Part shown: in pieces, positions 11,569 to 23,948 of the stretch
Layout of the letters: the number at the start of each line of letters is the position of its first letter
Position numbering within the stretch: position 1 is the first letter of the stretch
Assembly (NCBI GenBank): GCA_963920765.1
Contig: OY987247.1
Span: forward strand, 10,822,471 to 10,886,470
Length of the DNA stretch: 64,000 nt
Direction of reading: 5' to 3'
Origin: Ulota crispa
Taxonomy: Eukaryota > Streptophyta > Bryopsida > Orthotrichales > Orthotrichaceae
Position numbers and translations under genes: made by a program
Notes under the pieces: generated by a model
What the model was told of the DNA's origin: nothing
Databases searched by the model: none
Seen by the model: only the letters and a program-made list of their open reading frames with translations

Positions 11569-12432
11569 CCCTTAAAGGTTTGTGCATCCAAAAAGTGGAT
11601 GCACCTTAGTCAGCCCTAATTGTAACTTTCAAAATATCAATTTTTGGTACATAGTTCAAACTAAGAAAATGAAGCTTGACAAGTTTCCTTTCTATTCCTT
11701 TTTTTTTTTGAAAAATGTCAAAAATCAAAAGAGTTATTGCCGTTGAAAGCTCCAAGTGTTAGAATCCAATTAACACAATATGGTCTATTTTTCATTTGTA
11801 TTTTCCACTCTTTAAATGCATTTTTCATTTAAACTCCAAAACTATGTTTCTCATTCTACCATTCATTTATGGTAGAAATTATAGCTTTTTTTAATATATA
11901 TTCTAATTGATATGATTTTACTTCCATATTTAGCTTTAAAAAATCACAATAATTTGAATATTCTATCAAATTTATTGAAAAAAACAACATAAATAGAAAA
12001 TGAATGTGTCTTCTAGTAAAAAAAATCAAATATTTATAAATTAATTAAATATAAGAATAAACATGGTTTGATAGTCAAATTTGACTATAAATTCTTTATT
12101 GTGGTTGTTTTGGGTGTAAAAAATAAAATAACCAATTGAAAATTTTTCACACTAATCTTTAATGGTGTTTGTACTTCTTTAAAAAATTCAAGTAATTTAG
12201 AATTTTTTTGCTATTTTAACTTATTTATGTTTATTTCATGAAAAAAAAATGATAACAATTATAAATTTTCATGAAACAAATTGAAAATTGAAATTTCTTG
12301 CAGTGATATGTCATTCATAGTTTCAAGCAATAGAAATATAATTTTTTTGTTTGAACACAATTTAAAATCCAAAATTATGCTTAGAAATGAAGTTTGACCA
12401 TTTCAAAATGGATCAAGTCCTTTAGGGGTTAA
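11565..12432. mobile_element. piggyBac-like MITE with TTAA duplication
   Basis: Body 11569-12428 (860 bp) lies between TTAA at 11565 and TTAA at 12429. The left end CCCTTAAAGG and right end CCTTTAGGGG are inverted repeats. The interior is very AT-rich and non-coding. Confidence 0.72.
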
Positions 12433-12839
12433 ACTGCCAAGTGAACGTAAGTTAGGGCAAATTGCTATAATAATGAAACTAGTGCTCATAGTTTTTGTCT
12501 TGGTATTTTGGCTTGGTGGAATGCATATGCGTGTTTGTGGGGACTGGGGACTGGGGACGTGATGAAAAGCTCAAATTTTTCACTAGGCAAAAATTGTAAG
12601 AGTTTTAGAAAAACTATCATTGGGAGATTGAATTTAGGAATCTTGAATTCGTATTTGGATTTAAAGATCCTGATTTGGTGAAGAACGACAGGGGAGGAGA
12701 TAAACTTAACCAATTACAAAATAGGGGCAGATTCTTACTTATTACTCATCTTTGTAGAAAAAGCTGACTATTTCCACCCTGAACCCCTCAAGCACGTATG
12801 AGCAGTCTACCAAGACCTGTTTCCCAGACCAGGAAACAG
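12433..12839. other. Intergenic AT-rich DNA
   Basis: About 400 bp between two MITEs. No gene or repeat end was recognised. Confidence 0.4.
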
Positions 12840-13257
12840 TAGGAGTAGTCACAGGTGCATTTTTACATTCTCAATCTTCACAGAAAACCATTGTAGTGCC
12901 TTCTCCGCGACTTGCGTGAGTGTAGTTCCGTGAAAATTGAGAAATTTTTTATCAGTGCCCAGGCATGAAGAAATGGGTTGAGAAAAATTTTGCGTGAGAA
13001 TTCTTGCCTTGATCCGTCTGTTTACATGCTTGTGAATTGCTTTTCACCCTTGCTTTTTCTGCTCCTCCAATTGATGGCCGTGTTGCCTTCCTTTAAGTAA
13101 AACATTCTCCATTCTTCATTCTTCATTCTCCATCACCCACAAAAGGGATGTCACACCTCCTTCCATGGAGAATTGCTCCCATTGACTCCTACATTCACTC
13201 AGCCATTTCTCAATCTTCACGGAAAATTCTGTCTCAGACCAACCGTGACAACCCCTA
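12840..13257. mobile_element. GGTAGTCAC-family MITE, copy 1
   Basis: 418 bp. Ends TAGGAGTAGTCACAGG and CCGTGACAACCCCTA are inverted copies. The interior has CTCAATCTTCACRGAAAA motifs near both ends and a facing partner, plus a CCAGGCATGAAGAAATG block. All are shared with the copy at 40234-40525. Non-coding. Confidence 0.68.
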
Positions 13258-14327
13258 GTGCACATACCCCACGTTCACCCTACCATCCTGCAGAGTGCAT
13301 TACAATGAGCACTGCACAATGTGCTTTGCCATGTGCTGGATTTCGCAGCACTTAATTAACCACTCATGGCTCACCATTTTACGCTCACAAAATTTTGTCT
13401 TTCCATGAGAAATTGACCATGTATTTAGAAGTGCAATTCCTAGTATATCTTGTAGAGTTTGGAGAGAAAAGGTAGGATGTCATAAAATTGCTCCTCTTCA
13501 AGTCTTCCAACTCAAGAATATATTTCGGAGTTTCCAATGTAGCAGTGGTGAACATTCAAGTAGGGATATCTTTGGAGCATCTTACTCTAATGTCAAAATT
13601 TGTAACTTATTCAATGAGAACTTAAAAACCATAATTCAAAGTACGTAGATTTAGGTCCAGGGTTGCCTCCCTTGTTTGCCTATCGAAGCTTTGCAAAGTG
13701 GATAGATTGTAACTTTTACTTGTACTCTAAGATTGATAGAAAATTGTGTTGAGATATGAAACCCCTTTTGAAAGTCTAAATCGTCACTTGTAGGATACAT
13801 TAGGGACATCCTACTTTAATTAATACTAGTAAGCATGTGTTACATCATAAAGTGTTGGCTGGTTTGAGCTCACAATGAAGGAAGAAATGCACCGTATAGA
13901 AGGTTTCTTCCATATATTCCAGATTTAAAAAACCTCTCAATCTTCACAAGGAAGATCAAATTATTCTTCTTTTTTGGATTTGGTAAATACTCTACTTACA
14001 AAAATGATCTTCCATAAATTAGATCTCATATGACTTTGGTTTGATGAAATTTGGATGGGAATTGGGTAGATCCAAAGCGTGTACCATGAACAAGCTTGAT
14101 GAAAATGGATTTTACTTTGCAATCCTTGTTGTATAGGACTAATATGACAAAATAGTCGATAATGTGCCAAGGCTATTTCTGATCTAGATGAAATTCAAGC
14201 AAGTATGCGTATGACATCTCCTTACATATCAAGAGGTCTAATACGTGGGAAAATTGGATGACATGTTATATATTAAGCCCTTCAAAATATCTTACAAACA
14301 ATTCAACCTATCATGCCAGCAACGATG
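13258..14327. other. Intergenic region
   Basis: AT-rich, no convincing coding frame or repeat ends seen. It ends with GCAACGATG (14319-14327), which resembles GCAACCCTG beyond the next element. Confidence 0.4.
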
Positions 14328-15433
14328 TTAGAGTGTGAGCAGTGAGCAATGAGCGTTGCACGTTGAGCAGTGAGCAGTTGGATTTGAGCAGTGAAAATTC
14401 ATATCTTACTGAAAATAACATATTTTAGAGTATTATTAAGTGAATTTGGGCCAAAAAATAGTAGTGGATAAACTATTAAAGCGGAAAGTTTATTAAATAA
14501 AATTGGAAAAAGAGAGCTTTTATGAACTCATCCAACGTTCAAATAAGGTCACGAAAGGTAGAAATAGTAGAAATTGTACTTTGTGCACATGAAAGGAACT
14601 TTGAACTAGATGAAAAATAAATTTCACTCATCCATGATCAAAAAAATTCATCCAATCATCCATCCAAGTATTATCCAATGAATGAGATTATGACGCAAAT
14701 TTTGGATACAAAAAGAAATGATGTTCAAAAATATGAAATTAAGATAACCTCTTTAGCTTCCAAAGAGATTTCAAGTTATGATATACTAACATTTACAAAT
14801 TCACTTGCACACTACAAACTTCCTCTTCGAAACCAATAAGGTCTCACATAAGACAGCTAAACAAATAGATGTAAAGGCAAAATTTTGAATTTTAGATAGC
14901 CTCTTGGGATTTTGAGAAGGTTGCGGGCTATGATAAACTCACGTTTACAAATTTGTTGGCACATATTAAACCTTCTCTTTGGAACCAAAGAGGTATCAAG
15001 GGAGTTGCCATGAGATTTTTCAAAGACTAAAAAGTTGAATTAGTAAATATAGATATGATACAATGACAACCTCCACAAACTCAAAGGAGGCTTTAACCAT
15101 AAAAACTCATGCTTACAAATTCTGTGACACAAGAAAGTCCTCCATTTTTAAATCTAATAGGTCACAAAAAGACAAAATTGCAATTTGTAAAAGAAAAAAA
15201 AGTTAAACTAACAACCTTAAAAACAATGCATATTAAGCCTCCTAAAAATCCAAAGAAACTTGAGTCTACAAGATAAGTTTGTTTGACTAAGTATATGGTC
15301 AATTGATAACTCCAAATGTGCTTTTGGTATTCCTTGACAAAAACAATAATATAGAGCAATAACTATTACTACTTATGCACATTAAAAAAAAACAATTCAA
15401 AAAACATTATTGATTTGCAACAACTGGTGCTTT

Positions 15434-15633
15434 NNNNNNNNNNNNNNNNNNNNNNNNNNNNNNNNNNNNNNNNNNNNNNNNNNNNNNNNNNNNNNNNNNN
15501 NNNNNNNNNNNNNNNNNNNNNNNNNNNNNNNNNNNNNNNNNNNNNNNNNNNNNNNNNNNNNNNNNNNNNNNNNNNNNNNNNNNNNNNNNNNNNNNNNNNN
15601 NNNNNNNNNNNNNNNNNNNNNNNNNNNNNNNNN
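15434..15633. other. Assembly gap (200 N)
   Basis: Exactly 200 unknown bases, so the size is a placeholder. It directly abuts the tandem repeat that begins at 15634, suggesting the array collapsed during assembly. Confidence 0.99.
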
Positions 15634-16020
15634 AGTCACGCCAAATAATCCGTAAAAAAAACAAAAAAAAAAAAAATTGGTGAAAAAATTAAGAAAATAT
15701 GGAAAAAAAATAGTATAGAACTTGTTAATGAGGGCTCTTTGGAATCCAAAGAGCCCTTTACAAAATTGTGACAAGCACAAATAGGGTTCTTAGGTTTTGA
15801 AGAGGGTCCTAAGTCACACCAACCAATCTGTAAAAAAAACACAAAAACAAAAAAAATTGGTGAAAAACTTAAGAAAAAATGGGAAAAATAAAGTACATAT
15901 CTTGTTAATGAGGGCTCTTTGGAATATGAAGAGTCCTTTACAAAACCCATGACAATCACAAATAGAGCTCCCGGGCTCCAAATAGGGTCTTGCGACACAC
16001 CAACCAAATTTGTAAAAGCA
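15634..16020. repeat. Tandem repeat, unit about 180 bp
   Basis: GAGGGCTCTTTGGAAT recurs at 15729 and 15909 (180 bp apart). AGTCACRCCAAMYAATCYGTAAAA recurs at 15634 and 15811 with a third diverged copy at about 15990. About two full units are present, with poly-A tracts in each, and an internal inverted pair GGGCTCTTTGG/CCAAAGAGCCC in the first. The array continues into the gap. An AAAT microsatellite follows at about 16046-16075. Confidence 0.8.
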
Positions 16021-17249
16021 AAAAAAAGAATTTGAATGAAAATTAAAATAAACAAATAAATAAATAAATAAATAAGTGCTTGTTTAGCCAGTAAAAATGG
16101 AACTTTGTTCAAAACACAAATTAGTTAAACCCCCATATACCCAATCTAGGTTCCAAGTTGGTCCCTTGAAGCCACTACTCTATTTTGCAAAACAATAAAG
16201 ATTGCTCTGAACGTGCTTGTTTCAAAATATTTTGTGTTGCAAAAGCATATGAAAACCTATATTATTTAAGATTCTATACAATTTACCTTAGCATGTAATT
16301 ATCAAAATAATAATTGTTGAAACAAAACTCTCTTCAAATAATTACTACAAGGATCAATGATCAAGTTCGGAGAGGTTTTTGCACCAATTGATTTCACTTT
16401 TTTTATTGCAATTTTTTAGATTACTTTTTGTGTTAAACTTGGTCTTATGCCTAAATGTTTTGTAACATTTTGAATTGAAAAACACATACTAAAAAGCTAA
16501 AATGAGAAGCTTCAAGAAAATTCTCATATAAAACTATTATTTCATTAGTTTTTATTGTCTACATAGATATAAAATTCAAAATGTAAATGCTGAAGTTTTA
16601 GATTTTAGCTAGCTTTAGAAGAGAAACAGAAAGGAGGAATTGGCCAATTATTGTGATTTTGACAATCTTGATTAACATAGGGCCACTTTAAAAAATTGTG
16701 AAGTAAAAGGCAATACGTAGTAGTGCATTGGCAAGATTTTTTATACCATTATGAAGTCCTCAAGATGTTTGATTATCTATTTTAATCTATTCTTCATTTA
16801 ATAGCATTGTGACCATGCCAAATGTTTTCTTAGGGTTTGCAAATGCCCCGATGTGTTTCTAAAGATTTTACAAATTAACAATATATTTATGTTTTTACTA
16901 ATACTTTTTAAAATTTATAATCATTCACAATGAAAAATAATTTTTTTACATTCTTCTTATTTAATAAAGAATAGAAAATGTCTTAGCATTTTCAATATGC
17001 TAAATTACTAAATGAAGAGAATTGTAGTGAATTTTGTGTTTCTAATGATTTTACAAGTTTATTCAAATTTGAGTTTTTTCATCAAAATATGTATTTTGAT
17101 TAAATACTTGTTCAAAATTTATTTGAATTTTTATACAATATATTTTAGGAATTATTATATCAATACTCAAAAGTATTAAAGCGATAATTAAAAGTGTAAT
17201 TTCATTGTAGAATTTGAGATCTAAATTCAAATTTCTTTTTATTGGGATT

Positions 17250-17401
17250 TACTACAAGAAATTGTGTCCTAATTGACGTATTTGAATTGACTAAATGTGT
17301 CCAAAATGACAAAACAACTTGTCAAATTGGACAATTTCTATAGATTTAGCCATGTTGATTTGGACATGTTCTTGTCATTTTGGACAACTTCCCTTGTAGT
17401 G
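17250..17401. mobile_element. CACTA-type MITE, 152 bp
   Basis: Ends TACTACAAGAAATTGTGTCC and GGACAACTTCCCTTGTAGTG are inverted copies of the plant CACTA terminus CACTACAAGAAA, with the first C mutated to T at the left. The 3-bp ATT at 17247-17249 and 17402-17404 is the expected target duplication size. The interior repeats a TTGGACAT/ATGTCC theme. Confidence 0.8.
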
Positions 17402-18036
17402 ATTATAATATTTATTTCACTGCTATTATTGTAGACTTCTATCCTCAAAATTTAAACGTATTCAAAATTGCAAATTAAAAATTAAGGATTTTAGATTCTT
17501 TTGAACTAAGAGTACAGCAAAAATAGAAAAATAATATATGAAATGTTCAATGTAAATTTATTCTTGATTTTCTTTTTTTGAAATTGTTAGTAATGTTGTA
17601 CTTGATTTTTTTTCTTTCAAAAAGTGGGTATTGATGAAATTTTGTATTTTCTAGTTTTGAGTAGTCTCCTTTGATTTTTTTTTATAATGTATCTTCTTAA
17701 ATGTGCTTCCATCATAATTGTTGTCCTATTTTCATCTACATTCATCCATTTTATTTTCATCCATTTAGTATTATTTTTCATTCGTTTGTATCAATGGATT
17801 AATTTCAAATATCATCCAAAATTTCTATTCATGTGGTGACATTTTTGCATTATTTAAAAACGTATGAAAATCACCAAAATATCATTTTCAATTTCTCAAA
17901 TTTCATGAAAAGTCTGCCCACCAATCAATGATCACTGCTCAACACTCAACGCTCATTGCTCCCTGCTCACACTTTAGCAACCCTGTCATGCCAAATTCAA
18001 ACCTGTAGGAAACTGAACTTAAATTAATTCATGTCT

Positions 18037-18350
18037 TAAGGTAGGAGGCTCTAAATTGGAGCACCTTCTCAAATGTACTCTATTTGTACATGTTGTTTTT
18101 CATAGCCCTTCAACAATGTACATGTGATGTACATTTGAGGAGGTGCACCAGTTTAGAACCCTATGACCTTTCCACTTCAAAATTTCATAACTAATTCCAC
18201 AAATTTTCAAAAAATATGAAATAACTTGGGTTAGATGCCAATTCTTCTTGTCTTTCAAGGAAAATTTACTAGAAAATACTTCAAGAAGTTTCACTTACCC
18301 AAAATTCAGTTTCAGCCCTTAGATGCTCCATTCATGAGCCTCCTACCTTA
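18037..18350. mobile_element. TAAGGTAGGAGG-family MITE, copy 2
   Basis: 314 bp between TAAGGTAGGAGGCTC and GAGCCTCCTACCTTA. The interior is the inverse orientation of the copies at 9339 and 43405, including the CTTCACTTACCCAAAATTC and ATTTGAGGAGGTGCACC blocks. Non-coding. Confidence 0.8.
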
Positions 18351-21123
18351 GAGTGCATACGTAACAAATTCTTGTTCTATGTTCTACTTAAAGGTAATAT
18401 TCTTATTGTTCCAAAGATACACTTGACATTAGTAGGTGCCCGGGGTAACAACATTAGTGTGTTTTGCATATAAACTAAAGGAAAATTCCAATTTTAAGGA
18501 AAGCTTTAGAACTTGATCTTGACTGTACGGGCATTCTTTTGTCTTCTTGCTTATTTTTGTGAAGCAAACTATAACATTACCCAACTACACTTTATAGTGC
18601 ACTTAGGTTGTCTTGCCTGAAAGTTGCCTCATGATTTATTGCTTGGTCACTTGGATGCACATGTGACTCTTTAGATACTAGAATTTCACATGGTTTAAGA
18701 TTAATTTGTTGTTTAGCAGCGCTATTGTTGTTGCCAAGCCCTTGTTGTCATCAAAATATATTTATTGCGATTATTGTTAATATGAGTTATTGTAGTATCA
18801 ATAAGTATTAATGTAGTATAAAATGTCAAGAAATTACTGTAGGGCAACCTAAATATACTATTTAATTAGCTAAGGCAATGTGACCATACAATTTCAATGC
18901 CCCATAGATTTTGCAGTGTTCCCAGTCCCACATACTGTAAAGGTTCCATTGAATTCTTCAACCCTAATTGGTCAAGGGGCTAAAAACTGGGAAATCCAAT
19001 TTCACGCTAAGTCCCAAATTGCAGGTCCCAATTCATCCAAAAAAAAAGTGTACAAGGCAACATTTTTGGAAGTTTTAGCACCAACAAAGTGAGAAAATGT
19101 TTTGGCATTAAAAAAATGGAATACAACTTAAAGACCTAGTTCCAACAACTCTTTGAGTACTAATATTTTGTAGTCTTTATTTTAGTCCATAGTTTTGTTC
19201 CTTGACAACCCAATAAATTGGGGCCCATCAAGACATTGGCACATTTGCCAGTTTTCAAAAAACTCTACGTGTCTAAATTAGGAATCTCACAATTGGATCA
19301 TAAACTTGTAAAATAATATGCACACTTTGTAACCACCACATTACACCAAATTTTGCAATAAAATGATGATGATACAAGACATGCTACAATGAAAATGTCA
19401 CATTTATTTAAGCCTAGGATATTCAAGTAAATTTGGACTTTCAAATTTTTCTTTTAATTTTGAATTAGGCAAAATTTCAAGAGATTTCTTGATATCTTGG
19501 CAAAACATTAACACATCTCCTGATATATAAGCAAAACGTGAGGCATTGCTAAATGTTTTGCATTTATCTCTAGAAATCTATTAAAAATGAATTTTTATTT
19601 CAAAATTTTGGACTAACTATATTTAACTAAAAATGGCTTAGAAGCCGTATGCAAGTAATTGTGGTAATGCACTAGATTAAAGATTATCATACATGAGCAA
19701 TTAAGTAAATAATGAATCAAAGACAACAAGAAAAAATTGGAGTGTGGGAAACGCTAGAGAAAGAGAGAAGAAAGCTATTTGGGTTCTCTACAATTAGCTC
19801 ATAGGTTCCTTGTGCAACCACTCTCATTTGCACACTTTGTCATATATTCTACACTACAAACCTTCTTGCTAACAAATTCTCAAGTTTTTCCTCAAGATGT
19901 TTGCACTTTCTCTCAAGAAGGATATTCAAGTTTAATAGGTTTCTCCATTTTTCATTTCAGCCCTTTTTGTGAAACAATGATTTTGACTATACATAGTGGT
20001 TTCATTGCTAATTTGTTTTCCGTTTCCTTGTATTCTCACACAAGACAAAGTCCATGCTTTGCACTTTTCTACACATTGCAAAGTGTGCATAATTTCTAGT
20101 TTTCTCATGAGGAAACTTGATTTTGCATGACAAACACTCCAGAATCTCCACCTTGAAAATATTTTCTTTCCCCCCTAAGGTTTATAACTCCCTAAGAAGA
20201 GGCAAAGCCCTTATGTGACATCAACAACCCATTTTGAAGTTGCAATAAGAACCGCCTCTAAAATAACAAGCACCAAGCAACAATACCACAAGAGGCTTTC
20301 TCCTTGTAGCATTATGGCTAGTTTCTTGAGTAAGGTACCTACTCAAACTTCATCAAGTTAACTTCTCTCCAATGTCTGGAGAAATTTTGAGCTTCATTAC
20401 AAACAAAAAAAAAAAAAAACCCCAAAGTTTTTCATTTTCAATTGGTCTTTCAAGTGCATGCACCAAACATTGCCTACCTATCTATACGATAATTTTTTTT
20501 TATAGATTAGACCAATTTTTATCCAATAAATCCAAACTTCAAATGATGATTTGATCATGTTGTTTAACTGATTTTCTGTTTTCTTTTTCGGATATCCCTG
20601 CCCATTGCTTCTCTCAATGCAAAGAAAGCCTCCTCCTCTGCCGTCCAGAGCCAATAAGTTTGTGTACAGAGACATTGATAGGCCCTTCCTGGAAAACAGG
20701 ACAACTTGCCATAATGCAACAAAAATTACAGGAAAAAAGAAAAAAACATCATGCTAGCATATGACAACATTTAAGTGTCAGTTGTGAAGGCTGGTCCATT
20801 GATTTGTATGCAAGCCTGGCTGCTGGGCTGGCCTCCCCTGGCACTTGCCCACTCATCACTTCACACCCCCCTCACTGAAGATGCAACCGCTTAGCCCCCA
20901 AGTAACAAAGGACATACATCAATTTCACAACAAGGTAAAGATATCTACAAGAAGAAGATGATGAAAAAAACAAAAAACAAAAAACAAAAAGAGAAGAACC
21001 ATTATGTATTCAAAAACTTGCTTCAAACGCTTAGACTATGACAAGAGACGCGTGGCAAAATGTTTGGCACATTTGGATGTATTGAAGTATTGATTACAAA
21101 AAAATTAGTAATATGTGTAGATA
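18351..21123. other. Gene-free AT-rich region
   Basis: About 2.8 kb. Short chance frames exist but none has domain-like sequence, and composition is uniform. A poly-A run lies at about 20405-20420. Around 20600-20880 the sequence is somewhat more GC-rich without a recognisable product. No inverted-repeat boundaries seen. Confidence 0.45.
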
Positions 21124-21920
21124 CAACGTGTTATTAGTTAAATTGGGAAAAACGGAGGTACCATTTTGTACTCCATCTTAACCCCTAAAGGTCTAAGGGG
21201 GTAAGAGCAAAACACAGATGTGTTATAAAATGGTATTTTTGTAACTTTGATGAAGTTTGTTTCAAAAGAGAAAATAAGAATCATAAGATTTAGTAATTAT
21301 CCATACAGTCAAACACTCAAAAAAAGTTTTGGATTTTTATGTAATGATTTAGAAGCATTTATCATTTAATATTCACTAGAATTACAAATTTTATTCATAG
21401 ATCTCAAAATTTGGTATGATTGGTTAAAAATAGACATTCTATCATAAACTTCAAAAATACAATTTTTTGAAAGGAGAGAACATCATTAGTTTCCTGAAAT
21501 AGTAAATTTTACAACATTAGCAAATATTGAAGTGTTTGTCTTTGAAAAATTCTCCTTGGTGGAGTTTAACTTGGATTGACATGATTCAAGTTAAGTTGGA
21601 AAGTAGACTTGATTTTCTATTACAAAAAAAAATGTTCATAGTAAAAAGGTTTTTTTGGTCTCTGGGAGCCCCAAAAAAACAAGTAGCGACCATAAAATGG
21701 TCAATTGGGCACTTAGGAGTTAAACCCAAAAAGTCACCTTAAACCAGATTCAAAGGTATTAGATTCAATATGAGCCACTAAGATTTTTTCTCTCACAAAT
21801 TCCTTCTCTCAAGTGAGGGCACGTGTACCAAAAAAACACTATGAGCTTGATTTCAAGTGGTCACCTGAAACCTTCAAAAGTCCCAAAATGCAATGTTTTT
21901 CCCAATTTGACAAATAATGC
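21124..21920. mobile_element. AACACCATATTA-family MITE, copy 1, split by a TTAA element
   Basis: Outer parts are 21124-21177 (TTAAATTGGGAAAAACGGAGG...) and 21724-21920 (...GTTTTTCCCAATTTGACAAAT), an inverted pair. The parts align to the uninterrupted copies at 23210-23464 and, inverted, 60890-61143. All three share GAGCCACTAAGATTTTTT or its equivalent and the GGGCACRTGTACC block. The interruption is the piggyBac-like element 21182-21719. Confidence 0.75.
21178..21723. mobile_element. piggyBac-like MITE nested in another MITE
   Basis: Body 21182-21719 (538 bp) between TTAA at 21178-21181 and TTAA at 21720-21723. It starts CCCCTAAAGGTCTAAGGGGG and ends with GACCATAAAATGGTC and then CACTTAGGAG. 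Its interior is shared with the element at 37232-38005 (AAAACACARATG, TTGTAACTT, GAAGTTTGTTTCAAAA). The host repeat has an intact copy at about 61.09 kb in which this position is a single TTAA. Confidence 0.85.
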
Positions 21921-21923
21921 CTT

Positions 21924-22794
21924 ATACATATTATAACTTTTGCATATAATGCACAAATGGCACTCTAGAACTTTACATACTGTATTTCACTAATTCTGAT
22001 GAATCCAAATTTCATAAATAAAAGTCATGTATAATGTGACGAAAATTTGGACATTTTAATTAAAAAATGGAGGAGATTTCTTACTAGGGTTTTGTTTATC
22101 TTAAAAAGCTTAGGTCTACAATAAGTGCATGCTATTTGAATGACTCTCAATCAATATGGCTCTATCCTTGTTTATATTTGTTTCCAAAGTCCATGTTCAT
22201 TTTAATAAAAAAACCTAATTATGCTTATAGCTATCTTTGTGTGACTAGAAAATTACACCTCACTAACACAATCATGGCTTAAAATTGCACCTACTTGGTT
22301 TCTACTTAAAACACCAAATATTTGCTAGTTAATGCTTTACTAAAGTTCTGATTTTTTACCACTAGAACAAAAATGACATTGATTGAAAAAGGGTCTCAAC
22401 GGTGACACATGCAAAATCCTAGAAATAGGCCATGCAAAAAACCTGTTTTAGAGCACTCATTGTAGCATGCGACTTAATGGTCCTGGTAATTCACTCATGT
22501 CAGAACTCAGAAGACTATTCAGTAAATAAATAGATTAATATATAAATAAACAAGTAAGTTAATGTCCGATATCTCAGTCTGAGTAAAATGTCTTGAAAAC
22601 TACCGGATAGTTTGAGCCACAGTTACCAATCATAGAAGCCAGGAATTAATCCATAACAGAAAAGATTGCACTTGGAAGTACTGAAAATTGATGGTTTCTG
22701 CCACGTCATTTGTTAGTCTCGTTCTCACTTCTCACCAGCCGTTCCTTTTTCAACTAAACATCGCCGGTCTACAACAGACATCTTTGGGTCTAGC
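21924..22794. other. Intergenic AT-rich region
   Basis: Nothing recognisable; no long frame. A GC-richer stretch at 22680-22800 precedes the next MITE. Confidence 0.4.
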
Positions 22795-23180
22795 TAAGGT
22801 AGCCGCCCCCATAAGCGTGAGTTTAAACACATGGTTAGGGTAGTTGGAGAAGAGCAAAAATTATATCGTTAGATTGGAAACAGAGAACAAAAAAATTTAG
22901 TTTACTTTGGGAAGTTATCCACATAATCATGTGTGCGTGGGTACTTTTCAAAATGCTAAATCATTGAAATTGTAAGAATCATGTGAAAGAGATGTTAAAA
23001 ACAAGGCTTGTTGGTTCTTAAATAGTGAGATGGGTACTCAAAACCGTCATACCAATCACCCACAACCATTAGTTTGTCACCCATAACCATCACTTAGTTC
23101 ACTCATAAGCATTTGCTTTTGTAATTATGATGTCAGTGACTCCCATAGGGACGGTCACACTGATGGGTGTGGCTACCTTA
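22795..23180. mobile_element. TAAGGTAGC/CCCAT-family MITE, copy 1
   Basis: 386 bp. It starts TAAGGTAGCCGCCCCCATAA and ends ATGGGTGTGGCTACCTTA. The interior contains CAAAACCGTCATACCAATCA and CATAACCATCACTTAG blocks, shared with the palindrome at 7914-8729 and the element at 30344. Confidence 0.75.
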
Positions 23181-23209
23181 CCAATCTGAAAGAATTATCA
23201 GAAACACAA

Positions 23210-23464
23210 AACACCATATTAAGTAAATTGGGAAAGCAGGGGTCCCAATTTGTACGTCACTTGGATCTAGAGAAGTCACCCAAAACCATATTTGAAGGTA
23301 TCAGATACAATCTGAGCCACTAAGATTTTTTCCCTTGCAAATTCCTCCTCTCAAGTAAGGGCACATGTACCAAAAAAAATGTTGCACTTGGTTGTAGGTG
23401 ATATGTATAACCTTCAGAAGTCCTAAAATATACCCTTTTTCCCAAGTTCCCTAATATGGTGTTA
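23210..23464. mobile_element. AACACCATATTA-family MITE, copy 2
   Basis: About 255 bp. It starts AACACCATATTAAGTAAATT and ends with the inverse (CCTAATATGGTGTT). It is an uninterrupted copy of the repeat at 21124-21920, diverged at the position where that copy carries the nested element. Confidence 0.75.
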
Positions 23465-23584
23465 CAATGCAAATACACAACCATGTCCCAACAAAAATTA
23501 TTTAATTTATGAAAAACTGCCAAAACTTGTATCATAGCTATCAAAAATTTGAAAATTTAACAAAACTCATCAAAATTGATAGCC

Positions 23585-23948
23585 TTAACCCCTAAACGTT
23601 GAGGAGGACAAAAATTGTCCTTCAGCTCTCCAAAAGATTCTGTAATTAAAAAAAAGTCATTTTTCATCTGATTTTTTTTAGACGTGTCCATAAACATATG
23701 GTCAATCATGGAAGACAAAAAATTATCTCTTGAGAAGAATTCTTTTTTTTTGTTACCCAAAGTGTAATAAGATTCAGAAACATGGTGTTAGCTCCTAAGC
23801 TACCCTTCTTGCAATTTTCATGAGAGCACCATGCACTATTGACTTTTCCAACTTTTTGAAGCAATACTACTCGTGCCCATGCGCAAAACATTGTAGAATT
23901 CTACATGCCGGGCAAGCCACGGTGATCCATCCATCCTTTAAGGGTTAA
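23585..23948. mobile_element. piggyBac-like MITE
   Basis: Body 23589-23944 (356 bp) between TTAA at 23585 and TTAA at 23945. Ends CCCCTAAACGTTGAGG and CCTTTAAGGG. Non-coding. Confidence 0.68.

Larger units (their letters stand above)
14328..17976. mobile_element. 3.65-kb inverted-repeat element with GTGAGCAGTGAGCAATGAGC ends
   Basis: The left end TTAGAGTGTGAGCAGTGAGC and the right end (inverse TAAAGTGTGAGCAGGGAGC) are inverted copies, continuing through GCAATGAGCGTTG. The ends are rich in GAGCAGTGAGCA direct repeats, and subterminal CATCCAT-rich stretches occur on both sides. GCAACGATG and GCAACCCTG flank it (7 of 9 matching), a possible decayed 9-bp target duplication. No transposase frame was seen, although 200 N lie inside. 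It carries a satellite-like tandem repeat and a nested CACTA MITE. Superfamily uncertain (Mutator-like or hAT-like). Confidence 0.62.

Noticed and set aside
15397..15780. Open frames spanning the N gap
   Set aside because: They are open only because unknown bases contain no stops; the flanks are tandem repeat.
19779..20099. 106-codon open frame in the gene-free region
   Set aside because: It has a hydrophobic-biased, AT-driven composition, no recognisable domain and no supporting splice or promoter context.
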